Positions 23,765-35,800 of a stretch of DNA of 64,000 nt are shown one piece after another. This DNA is from Branchiostoma belcheri (Eukaryota > Chordata > Leptocardii > Amphioxiformes > Branchiostomatidae), in assembly GCF_001625305.1 (NCBI RefSeq), contig NW_017803909.1, positions 6,914,459 to 6,978,458 of the forward strand, read 5' to 3'. Both the position numbers and the translations under genes were made by a program. Every line of letters starts with the position of its first letter. Position 1 is the first letter of the stretch. Below the pieces are notes generated by a model. That model was not told the DNA's origin. It saw only the letters and a program-made list of their open reading frames with translations, and searched no databases.

Positions 23765-24117
23765 AGGTCACACCAATTTAATTTGTTGGTTCTCGGATTT
23801 TTTTCTGAAAAAATATGAAGCGACAGGGCGGAAAAAAAATACAGGTCTAGGCATCCTATTACAGCCCAAAATGCTACCATAGGAGCCATGAAGTCAACAC
23901 AAACTTCATTTAAGCAATGAAGTTTGAACTTTTACTCAAACCACTGCATTGATAGATGGAAAACTGTGACAACTAGGAAGAAAAGGACTTTCCACAACAG
24001 TTGGGAGCAAAATATAAAGCATATTTGAGTTGATTCAGAACCAGAATCTTTTTTTTTGCAAATCAGAAAAAAATGATGAGGCATATCCGAGAACCAACAA
24101 ATTAAATTGGTGTCGCC
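23765..24117. mobile_element. Harbinger-type MITE, family B copy 2
   Basis: GGTCACACCAATTTAATTTG...CAAATTAAATTGGTGTCGCC with the GGTTCTCGG/CCGAGAACC arms. TTA follows on the right and CTA precedes on the left. Confidence 0.85.
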
Positions 24118-25089
24118 TTATGAACACCATCAAATGAGGATAATTTGATGTTTAATTACTGGGTTGGTGTTGTGTGTTGGCATATTGTGTTACTTGTGGA
24201 TAATAATCACATTCAATGAATGTAAGAACAACATTTCAAGGCATTTCAAATACTAGTAGTATTCTTCATTTCACAAAGCACTTACTTCCTTCAATGCACA
24301 AAAAATCATCTTCCTGTGTGTTGTAATTCTACTCAAGGAGATCTTCAATATTCTTAAAATTGTCAAAACTGATTCTATAAGCAAAGCTAAAATATGCAAA
24401 TAAATCATCATCAACATTTCTCTTGTTCCAGAGTTGAAGCATAAACTACGGTCTACTGCAAAATCATAAAAAGCAACATTTTCAAATCTTATATCTAACA
24501 TCAGTGTACCTTAAAGAAAAGATATTGTACAAGATATACTGTACAACTTAATATTTAGCTGGATTCTTTTTTAAGATTGGAAATACATTTGTATTTTTCT
24601 TCTCTTTGATTGTGTTGAACGCTTTCATTGAAAGAAGACTGTACATGGAAATCTTTTGGCATCAATATTATCTTATATATCTGCTGTGCCTCATGCTTTG
24701 GAAAATACAACACATTCTATCAGAAATTAGAATGTCTATCCTCTGTACCATCAGCTGCAAGTTTTAGTTTAACAAAAGAGACCAAATATCATAATCATCA
24801 AGAAAACAAAACAAAACAAAGATGAAGAATGTACACAAGATACAAGTAAAACCTAACAGTAAAAGACTTGTGATCCTTTGGTTTCCATTGACCCAAGTTA
24901 CAATTGGGTGACCTGAGTAACTTAGGTTAAAGTTAAGTTCATACAATATGTATGTCTCTGTTCCAGTTTGAATGTCATTTGTTAAACATTCCAATGGGTA
25001 ATTGTTGTCACTGGTCTCAGAACTACTTTGATTACAAATGTACACCAAATGGTATCCTCATGTTAAGAAGATAAATCTGAAAAGTATGG

Positions 25090-25166
25090 TGGCCCGTAAG
25101 TACAGTCGCTGCGTGTCTGCGCAAATACTGTATTCGTGCAGACATGCAGCACTGTACTTACGGGCC
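25090..25166. repeat. Short foldback element
   Basis: GGCCCGTAAGTACAG and CTGTACTTACGGGCC arms with further pairing inward (GCTGC, GTCTGC). About 77 bp in total. No target duplication could be defined. Confidence 0.8.
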
Positions 25167-25762
25167 TCCGTAGAAAAGAGTTTAAGACTTTATGTAGTGT
25201 ACAAGGTTTCTAAAGTCACAATTAAAAGACAGTTCTTCTGATTTGTCAAACACTTCTTGTATACTGTACACATTCACTTCTACAAGGATATCTGACATGG
25301 ATGGACCATAAATAGTTCCACTGCTGTACAAATATATACGATATTGTTTAAAAACATCTAAAAACATCCAAGAGTAAAGGTTTATCTTTTCTCACAAAAT
25401 GTGTGTTGTCAAAGTGCTTTGTAGGTAACTTGTTTCCATGTGATTTAGTTGGAGCAACAATGCTCTAAGAGTAAGACACTGGCAATCGGTCTGATACAGA
25501 TTTCGTTGCTCTCTAATCATAGTTCTTTCTTCTCTTCTCTTCCATTCTCTTCAAAAAGAGTCAATAGTTGAAGCATTTGTATAGCCTGAATGTTCATACA
25601 GTAAGAATGATTACATTGTAGTTATCCTTTTGGCTTAACCCAGTTACAGACAATCTCCACATACCCTGTCCACCAGCTTCTTACACAAAGGATTTCACAA
25701 GTAACATTAACAAGACATACTGGAAGACTTCCTTGAATAATTTCATCAGGTTGGTAAACAAA

Positions 25763-25953
25763 TGAATAGCAGAGCTCTTTGATCACAACCATTTATTTTT
25801 TACGAGCCAACGTTTCGATGACCGTCTGTCCAAGTAACATCTAGCGTCAGTGCACAGTAAACCAGTCAGAATTGCCCTGATGAAGATGACAGACGGTCAT
25901 CGAAACCTCGGCTTGGGAAAAATAAATGGTTGTGACCAAAGAACTTTGCCATT
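25763..25953. mobile_element. Inverted Penelope-like remnant with hammerhead motif
   Basis: Arms GAATAGCAGAGCTCTTTGAT and a near-complement ending CAAAGAACTTTGCCATTC surround two inverted copies of a unit with ACAGACGGTCATCGAAAC. Only the right copy retains CTGATGA. No protein remnant. Confidence 0.7.
25874..25912 (+). ncRNA. Hammerhead-ribozyme-like motif, all core boxes present
   Basis: Helix I is GCC/GGC (25874-25876, 25910-25912) and the core CTGATGA (25877-25883). Helix II is GATGAC/GTCATC (25885-25890, 25896-25901), six perfect pairs. GAAA follows at 25902-25905, then C and the triplet CTC. The inverted partner unit has GAAACGTT, giving the self-complementary ACGT helix III typical of minimal retroelement hammerheads. 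One extra A sits between core and helix II. Confidence 0.65.
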
Positions 25954-26163
25954 CAAACTGGAAGACTGTTCAGCAGAATTTCGCACTAGAGTATTCTAGG
26001 GGTCTGGCTGGGTGCGTTTTTGTACACTATTGACAAAAACCCTCACCATTTTCATAGTTAACCATACAGACTTATAAAGAATGGGTCTTTGGACTAATAG
26101 GAGGTAGAATCCACACACTTTGGTACTAAGTGTATTGAATCGTGTGCTAAGGTCTATTGAATG

Positions 26164-26295
26164 TAATCTCCAAGCAGATCTTTTGGTGGGGGAAGACAGT
26201 ATCCAATAGGCAACTCTGTAACAATTTCCCACCGAAGTAACAGAGTGGCCGATTGGATACTGTCTTCCCCCACCGAAAGATCTGCTTGGAGATTA
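26164..26295. mobile_element. Foldback MITE, family C copy 3
   Basis: TAATCTCCAAGCAGATC...GATCTGCTTGGAGATTA, almost fully palindromic. Flanked by TATTGAATG and TATAGAATG (9 bp, one mismatch). Confidence 0.9.
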
Positions 26296-26496
26296 TATAG
26301 AATGGTCCTCTTGCCATGAGGTATGATGGTTTTTCTAAAAAATGATAGGATACAAGATGACGATGCACCTATTGATGTGATTCTCACGGGTCCTATTGGT
26401 ACGTGTGTAGATAAAGGAGTGTCAGTAGCCATCAATATGAAATAGTTTAGAAGCAGTAAATACATGTAGGTCCTGGGGCACTTTGGTCATTAACTG

Positions 26497-26701
26497 TACT
26501 CTCCAAGCAGAGGTTTGGGTTTTGGGTTATTTTTGGCGTGTTCTTAGACTTTTTATCGGGGTTTCTTTTTTGCACTGGAATTTTTCTTCCACCTAACCCA
26601 AAATGAAAGAAAAATTCCAGTGCAAAAAAAAAAAAAAAAATAAAAAAGTACTACAAAATATGCCAAAATAACCCAAAGCCCAAACCTCTGATTGGAGAGT
26701 A
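26497..26701. mobile_element. Foldback MITE, family C copy 4
   Basis: TACTCTCCAAGCAGAGG...CCTCTGATTGGAGAGTA, flanked by CATTAACTG and TATTAACTG (9 bp, one mismatch). It contains an A-tract of about 19 bp. It lies about 190 bp from the stop codon of SLC7A paralogue 2. Confidence 0.9.
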
Positions 26702-26887
26702 TATTAACTGTACATAAATAAAAGAAAGTGGTTGTTCCAACATAGATTACTATTTTTGACAGTGCTATTCAGTAAAGTAAACTCAACAAGCAGTTCCCTG
26801 GCTAACAGATTAAATCCCCATATAACACACATGTAGCAGTCTTGAAGAACATTCTTGACATTCCAAGACATCTTGAGACTGTCCTTA

Positions 26888-29800
26888 CTACCCAGCCTCC
26901 TCTATCATCTTCTGCTGGACATCAACATCAGGCAGGATGGACATCATCACCTTCTGACACGCTCTGGTCGCAGTATCTGCACAAAGAAGTCATCACTAGA
27001 TCAGAATTGCTTTGAGTTGTTGTACAGGATACATTCCTCACAAAAAATTGAATCCAAAAACATAATTGTGATCTCCTTTGCATCAATTACCTTCGCATAT
27101 GGTCTGCTCTGTTAATTCTTACTCAAACACATTCATAGTATATACAATGTATGGTCAGACAAGAGTCTAAATCCCTCCTGCTATAAAATTGCAACATAAT
27201 GTAAACCAACACTAGTTGCCATGGTGACAGACATCGGGTTCAGGTCATTGACCTTATTTGTTTGGAAAAGAGGAAGAAGAGGAGGAAACAGCAAAAACAA
27301 TATGTTTTCCTTTGGTAAACATAAATACATGTGTGTAGATTCAATACTGAATGAGACAGTAATATATCATTTCTTCATGTTAAAATCATAATTCATATAT
27401 GCATGAATATCAATGTCATGCAGCAGGACAAGGGTTAAACAATTGATACTCACCAACAAAGTTTGTCAGCCAAACCGGCTTCTTCTTCATGTAGACACCG
27501 ACATAGTACACAGGAAGGCCTGTGGCAGCAATGGCAGTTCCTATCAGGGAGTTGACAGTGTCGGAGTAGAAGGGAACAACCACCAGGAACACACAGGCAA
27601 TCAGGAACGATATGGGGAAGAACAGGTTCACCTGTGGGGTGGGGAAGGGAGAGTAGTTGTCACTTCATAGTCAAGTACAATGACATAGATTAACTAGAAA
27701 GGTAACATTTGCAAATGTTTACCTTCGCATACGGTCTGCTCTGTTAATTCTTACTCAAGTACATCCATATAGATGGTCAGACAGGAGTATAAATCCCTCC
27801 TGCTATAAAATTGCAACATGATGTAACCCAACACTAGTTACCATGGTGACAGACGTCTGGTTCAGGTCATTGACAGGACCTTCTTGCTTGCCTATCATCT
27901 GTCTATTTGGTCAATTTCTACTCTCTGCAGCCACTTCCCGTAGCCTGGTAGAGGCTAATTTCAGACATGTAAAACAGACAAGTACCTTGATGGGTCTGTG
28001 CATGTCCGGTCTCTTATACCTCAGCCACAACAGAGCTGCTACAGACAGGCCCACTGTCAGCCAGTACATGAAGCTGTAGTAGTTAATCAGGGTGAACACG
28101 TCGTCTGTGGTCAGGTAACAGATCGCCATAAAACCCTGAAATTGGGCGCAGACAAATTAGTCAGAACAATTAGAGATGTGCTCATAGGTACTTCTAAATA
28201 CGTTGAATATTAACCCTTGTCCTGCTGGCATTTTTTACACAATATTTTCAATAATTTCATGTCTTAATTAGGTCATAGACCGCCAACTTATTTGCCCTGT
28301 GGCGGCATTTGTTGCATTTTGCTGCAGTATAATGCGAAATATCCCCAAGTCGTACCTATACAGAGTGCTATATAGATTTGTTAGCAATTGTTGGGCTCTG
28401 CAGGACATGGGTCAAAACTGAATACCTTTCATGGAATAGATTCTGTGAAAAATAGAAATTGCTTGTAAATGTCAAAGACTTCAACAGCATTGGTATAAAA
28501 AGGTATGAGGTCTTGTATGTCTTTATTTCAGTATGATATTAGCAGTTTTATACATGCCATCTGTGTATCTTCCCCTTTCTACTCAAACATTGACATGGAA
28601 CAAAAAAAAACTGCTAAAAACTTAAGAATTCTAATTGTTAGGTGACAGAGAACTTACGTTAAACAACACAGCTGGGACTGGTGTGTATCTAGTGATGTGC
28701 ACCATGGCCAGCAAGTCTGGTAGATGTCCCTCACGAGCACCCACGAAAAATAACCTGGAACAATATCAGGAGGATCAATTAATAGAAAAAATAGAAGCTA
28801 TGGTGATAAATGATTTTCAGGTGTACATCTCATACTTTGAAATCAGATACAGGAGATTCCTGTACAGATACATATTCATGTACAGATATACAGATACAGA
28901 TTTTCCAAGTATGATGACTGTGTCAGTTCATAGACCTGAGTGAGGAGAGGCCTTCGCATGGATTTGTTTAAGGTGGATAACAGGTTGCGAAGAAGGTGGA
29001 TAACAGGTTTAGTGTGATACACACCAGTGGAGCACATAGACCATTTTTGTTAAAGTTCAAACAAGGACAGAAATCATTAAGATCTACAATAGACATCATT
29101 AGATGGGGTAAATCGACTTATACATGTACCAGTAGTCCATTTTGATAATTTTCTCTTCTAAATTTTCTATCCTCACAAAAATGAGTTAGTAGAAGCCTGT
29201 TCAGGTACCCACTCACATTTTTAGGTATGACCACAAATGTAACAAATCCACAATGTTCGAAGTAGGTATTCAAGTTTGTACCTGGCTGCAGCAAAGATGG
29301 ATGCATTCAGGCCTCCAAATGTCGACATGGCTACAGCAATGGGGATGCACCAAGCCATCACACCAAGGGACCTGTTTGCAAAGGACTGGGAAAAATAACA
29401 GAGGAATGAAATTATATACTGTATAAGGAACAACAAATCCAGTCTAATACTTCTTGACACCAAAACATCAAACTTTGGCAATTCCAGCCATATGCATGAT
29501 TTGTTAAGTATGTACCAAAAGGCTAAGCTTTTTGTAGTTAAATATTGAGGACAATAGACAGCACCAACACACACAAGAGACTGTAGATACCTATGGTATC
29601 TCCTCCATTGTATACAGATGTAGCTAACACAGCACGTCGGCAGAACGTACTGCGCCTGCGCAAAACCCCCATTTTTCATGGTTTTTGTCAGATTTTTGAT
29701 CAGCAATGCATCAGATTTTTACCTGTTGCAGACAGTATTTTTTCAGTATAATATTTGGAAACTATACATGGAGTGTTAACCTTATAGGCGCTAATACGAC

Positions 29801-32800
29801 CTTATTGGAGACGTTCTGCCGACATGCTATGCACAGTACATGACGGGTTTCGCGCAGGTGCAGTACATTCTGCCGACGTGCTAGGTAACACACATTACCC
29901 CCACCTCACCCTGCACCCTTCATACATGCACGCACGTACACACATACAGACACACACGCACACACACACACACACACACAAGTACAGTGACACACACACA
30001 TTACCACAGATACCCACCACAGCTACAGCATCTGAGGTCAGCACTTCTGTTGTAGACAGGATGGTGTAGTAGGAGATGTTGGTGAGGATGTAGATGATGG
30101 ACACAATGGGCAGGGAGATCCAGATGGCACGAGGTAGGTTTCTAAAAATGCAAGCATGAAAGCTGTTATTCCAACTTGGTGATTTCTGCTATACTTCTGT
30201 TCTTCTAACGTGGGTTTAGACCAGGGTAGAGGTTAGTTTAAGTTCAGGAGTGGTAGTCCTAAGCTTTAGTTTAGACTTAGTACTTATTCTGCCTCATCAA
30301 CTAAAGGTCACGATAAGCTAATAAAAATCAGAGATAAATAATCCAATAACTAGCAAAAAGATAGCTCAGCATTGTGTCAGTATCATTATCTAATTTGGAT
30401 GTACTAGCATACAGTATACCCCATGCAAAAAAGTTGTAAAATTCAGTATGAACTCAGGTTTTTCTCTCAACATACAGTAGAAAGTGTATATTTGTTGCAT
30501 ACTCGAATCGCTGACAACATTCTGAGACTTGGCCAATGTTTATTTTCAATACAGTGAAGTTTCACACTTTTTTGAAGAAATAGCTTTGCCAATCAACCAC
30601 TACCTTTCCCTGTTGTAATAATGTTCTTCTTGTTTCAAATAGCTGTGCTTTGAATGCTCTAGTGTAGAACTGACATCCAATACATTGACACGCCAAAAAG
30701 CAGTTACTCAAGCAACTTGATATGATTTTGGAAACGGTCAGATTTTTCAGCTAGCATCCACTAGCTTTCATCAATGACTGAGAGACCAGAGGAGAAATGC
30801 AGGTTTATAAGCACAAACCAGTTGCTTGAGTAACTGCTTTTTGGTGTATCGTATTACCTGGATGTCTAAACTTCATCAACAATACACTGACAGTTTTCAC
30901 AACATCCTGGTACATGTTTTACTGGGCTAAGCAACACCGCTCCGCTAATTGACTATGACAACACAGTGGGTTATTGACCTGACCTAGTTTCTAAGATATA
31001 CTGCTGTTGACAGGAAGGAAATTTCCATATTGATGGTGTCAAATTACCTGTAAGGGTCCCGCAGCTCTTCTGTTGCATAGTTCAACGTGTCCCTGGGGAG
31101 CATAGGAAATCAATAAGTAGTGAGATTACGGAAATATGAGATTAGGCCACACCAATTTAATTTCTTGGTTAACGGATTCCCCCGTTTCATTTTTTTCTGA
31201 TTTGCAAATAAAAATAAAAATTCAGAATCAACTGCAAAATGCTCATATTTTGCCCTGAACAGTTGAAAACAGTCCTTTTCATCCTAGTTGTTACAGTTGT
31301 TCCATCCTTCAATGCAGTGGTATCATTAAAAGTTCAAAATTCAATGTTTAAATTTTGAACCAGCCTGGTGTGTTGACTTCGTGGCTCCTGTTGTACCATT
31401 TTGGGCCATAATAGGATGCCTAGGCCTGTTTTTATTTTTTTTCGCCCGCCCGCTCCATTATTTTTCTAGAAAAATCCGTTAACCAAGAAATTAAATTGCT
31501 GTGGCCTTAGGAGCTGAAAAACATCAGTCGGCCAACAGAGGGGATTTGGGACTTAAAATACCTTCACTTGCTTCATATTCATTCTATTTAACTATCTACA
31601 TTGCTTTGGATAGAATAGAGTAATAGTAATAGCATGACACACTGTAAGCAATTATTTTCGATAGAAATGTACCTGAAAATTGGACCCAATTTTATTTATG
31701 ATGCCTCCTAAGTAAAGGCCTACTTCCTGTCATTGGGAAATTAGGGTACTCAAATTAGAGTACTCAAAATCCTATCAAAAGCTAGATGTGCAGTATAATA
31801 GCAAGTTGGATGTAACAGTTTTGTAGGATAAAACCTGCTTTTCCATATCCACAATATCTGCGTAATATTTCTGGTCCTATCCTCAGTTATCAGACCATAC
31901 ATTTCAAGATAACCTTTAATACCCGCACCCACCCAAATGCACACACAGTGTGACACACTCGTGACTAGTGACCCCATTTTACTAAACTGACAGCTGACAG
32001 ACACCAGAAAAGGGATTTGTCAAATTGTCTGCTACCAATTTATACCTGCAGACATACTGCACAAATGGCTGGACATAGCTTGACCTAAATATATGTACGT
32101 GTTACATATGTAACATTGCTTGTGTCCTTCTAGGATTGATGGATCTAAGAAGATGCTTAATGAGCAATCAGTGCAATTTGTCACACAGTGTTTGTGGTGC
32201 TTCAATAAATCAAATTGTAAACATATTTTCTGAGTGCTATACTAGACAGTAGCATGCTTTTTTCTTCTTTTGTGGTGTTTCAAAACCATAAGACAAGGGT
32301 TTAGTGTATGCTTGTTGTTTCTGAGTGGTAGAAAAAAAGCAAACAGATAATCTGTGTATAGATAAGGCCACACCAATTTAAGTTGTTGGTTCTCGGATTT
32401 TTTCAGAAAAATATGAAGCAACGGCGAAAAGAATAAAAACAGGTCTAGGCATCCTATTATACCCCCAAATGCTATGATAGGGGCCATGAAGTCAACACAA
32501 ATGGCTGGGCTTATATTTAAACAATGAACTTTTAATCAAACCACTGCATTGATAGATGGGAAAACTGTAACAACTAGAAAGAAAAGGACTTCCTCAACTG
32601 ATGGGGACAAAATTTGAGCATATTTGAGTTGATTCAGAACCAGAATTTTTTTTTTCAAATCAGAAAAAAATGAAGAAGCAAATCCGAGAACCATCAAATT
32701 AAATTGGTGTGGCCTAATGTCATATTGTGCAATATCATTTGAGCCAGAAAAGTTGGTCTATTTTCCTACCATCCTGCATATGCGAAAAGGCCTGAGTAGA

Positions 32801-35800
32801 GCGCCAGAGCAATCCCACCAACGTTGGCTGTCGTGCCCTCAAACGAATTCTGGAATGGTGCAACTTCACCTACAAAACACAAAGAACCAAGGAAAAAGGG
32901 TTTAGTTTATAAATCAAGTCTTGACAAGAGACACTTAACCAAAGCTTGCCCCAGTTCCCACTGGTCCATATGTAGTTTGCAAGTCCAAAAGGAAGTGAGA
33001 CCGGAAGCTTTTGGTGTTCTTTCTTGGGAAGTTATGTTCTTGCCATTTGGCAGATGGATCAGGCAGGCACATGGCACTCCTAATAGGCCTATAAGTACTC
33101 CGTCTGGTAATGTCTAAACCAGAAAATGCAAATTTCACTTTAGCACATCCAAGTCATTTCAGTTTGATACAGAATTGCAGACAGCCTAACTACTAATATT
33201 TCACTTGGGTGCCAACTGGTAGTTGGGGTAACACATTGTGCAAATGTAAAAATGCATAGGATAGCATCCTGGATAGATAACATCAGTGAACACAAAAGGC
33301 TGGTATATAGCTTGTTCTGGTAACAGAGTAAGAGGTCCCATGAGACAAACAATTTTCCTTGTAAATTAAAGCAGAACAGCTACGGCAGGTGAAAGGAGCA
33401 CTGGAACACCTGCTTAGATAATACAGTGGTGTTGATTGAGAATTGGTGATGCACACTTTGTGTTTCTGTGTTTCTAAAGATAAGTTGCTTCTGCTGAACA
33501 ACAAAATAATTTGCACAATTACTGGCATCTATTCTGTAGACAAAGTCTACCAAATAAAGCCTCACTCTTACACCTAGCGACCGTGCGAGTGACGTGCGTT
33601 GACGCCACTCCTTCCCCACGTTTTCATAAAAACGTAGCAGACATAGCCTCCCAATAAAACATACGGACAAAAAGCACGTACGGCGGGTTGTGACCAAGGC
33701 TTAAACCATCTACTAGTATTTGAGATCAGTTCCCATTTCAAGGATAATGCATTTCTGGTATTGTTTTCATCATTTCATCTTCAGTAAGGGTGAAAAAGAA
33801 AGAGAAGTACAATGGTATTTCAATTTTTTTGTACACATCTCCATTTCAGGAAAATCATCTTTGCCACAAGTACAGTACTTACCATATCCCATGTGCACAA
33901 GACCAGTGATGATGATGACCACCAGGGCTACTAGCTTGGCATAGGTGAACAGGTCCTGTACTCTGGTCCCCCATCGAACGTACGCACAGTTCACAAACGT
34001 GATGATAGCTGCAACAGACAAAGGAAATATGACTTGTAAGTCTTTCCTGCATAAAACAAGCTTACTTTCATTATCCATTGCTTTCAACATGAAAATACAT
34101 GTGCATGCATGACACCTATTTCCCCTTCCTCCCTCCAAAAAAAAATTTGGAACAAAATAAAAGCGAGTCAGTGTCAAAGAAATGATAAAAGAAACAGCCA
34201 ACGAAGTAGAAAAGGTTATGTATAGAACAAGTATAGCTTCCTGGTGGAAAAAAGCGAGGTCACTGATACAAAGCTACAGTATGGTGTCAGTGTTTACTCA
34301 AGAGTTGTGCATCAATAGGCCAACAATGATGGCATTACTAGGGACAGGACAGCTGACACTGTCACATTCATGGGTTAGACAGGTCACACTGAGACTACTG
34401 TGTACATAGTTACTCATAGGGTTATTCAGACTTATTCAACTGACTTTGAAATACAGTCCACGCATTTTTCAAAGCCGGTTGATCAGAGACTCTTTCTTAC
34501 GTTTTGCATGAATTTTTCTGAGACTTATATGGAAATTAAGATAACACCGGAAGAGGGAAAAGCATAAAATAAACCACCCTCCAGCACTATTTAGAGAAAT
34601 AGAAAACATGTCAGCAACATTTTCATGAGAAAATTTGCATAATTTGTTACGGAAAAACTATTTGGGCCTAAAATGTTGTGTTTCCTGTTTCAGTCCTTAA
34701 AAAAATTAGGGTCGGTAGGTAGGGATTATCTTTTTTTCTCTTTATTTTCTTTATTAGACTATGGCACTCTCTAGTGATCCAACTTACAGTATAACTTGCA
34801 TGAGGAGTTTTTGAGGATACTATTTTCAATGTCAATGTTGGAAAACCAATTGTACAACATTTCATCACTCAGGTGTCAGATCATGGCGGTAGAAAAAATT
34901 AATCAGCACGAAAAATTTATGTCCCTTGCAAGGGCGTCCACAAAAAAGGCTAGGGTAAGCAGTTTTTTCTAGGGTTGGTCGGGAAACAGGAAACACAACA
35001 TTTTTTTCCTAGGCCTTAAGCTGCTAGTAATACCATCATTGAAAGCTCCACAAGTGACAAGCAGACAGAAGCATATACAGTGATATACTAGTACACAATC
35101 AACCAGGTGTGCGTGTGCATTTACGAAACACCTGCTGCCTGACACAGACAGTATGTCTCATTAGTCTCTGGGATACCCAGCCTCCCTGGTGGAATGACTC
35201 ATGTGACCTCTTGACCGCTGCTTAACCCCCTGGACTTGAAAATTTTGTTTAGTCTGAACCTACAGGCCCTACAGGGCTCGAAATACTGGGTGCACGTGCA
35301 CCTTAGTGCACCCAAATTTTGACCTGTGCACCCAATTTTTTTCTGTGGGTACAGCAGTGCACCCAAATATTTTCGTAGGTTCACGTATGTAAAGATGTTC
35401 AATAATAGTAGTATACAGCATAAGTTAATAACATCCAAGTGTCAGAAAAAATCATTGGTGCAGTACTTTTCTTTAGAAATGAAACATAATTAGTTTTTGC
35501 TGACATTCTACTTATTTTATCTTATACTAGTATGGTGCACCCCAAAAAATTTTTGTCACCATTTTTTTAGGTTGGGTGCACCAGTGAACCTGTTCCCAAA
35601 AATGAATTTCAAGCCCTGGTCTAAACCTACAGGCCCTATCGGACTGGGTCTCAGGGGTTGTTTCTTTTATTGTCACTTCAGGTGGAAAAGCAAACAGGTA
35701 AGCTAGAAGTACCTCTTATATTGACCTAGGTGTGGGCACTAAGGCATTAACGTGGGCCACCACGTGATGTGACACCTAGTCAATTAGGACCCTTGCCAAT

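Larger units (their letters stand above)
22706..26887. other. Intergenic DNA between the two convergent SLC7A genes
   Basis: It holds both 3' UTRs, a decayed SINE, one Harbinger MITE, small foldbacks, two hammerhead-like units and two family C MITEs (listed separately). No further exon was recognised. No unambiguous AATAAA could be tied to either gene. Confidence 0.6.
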
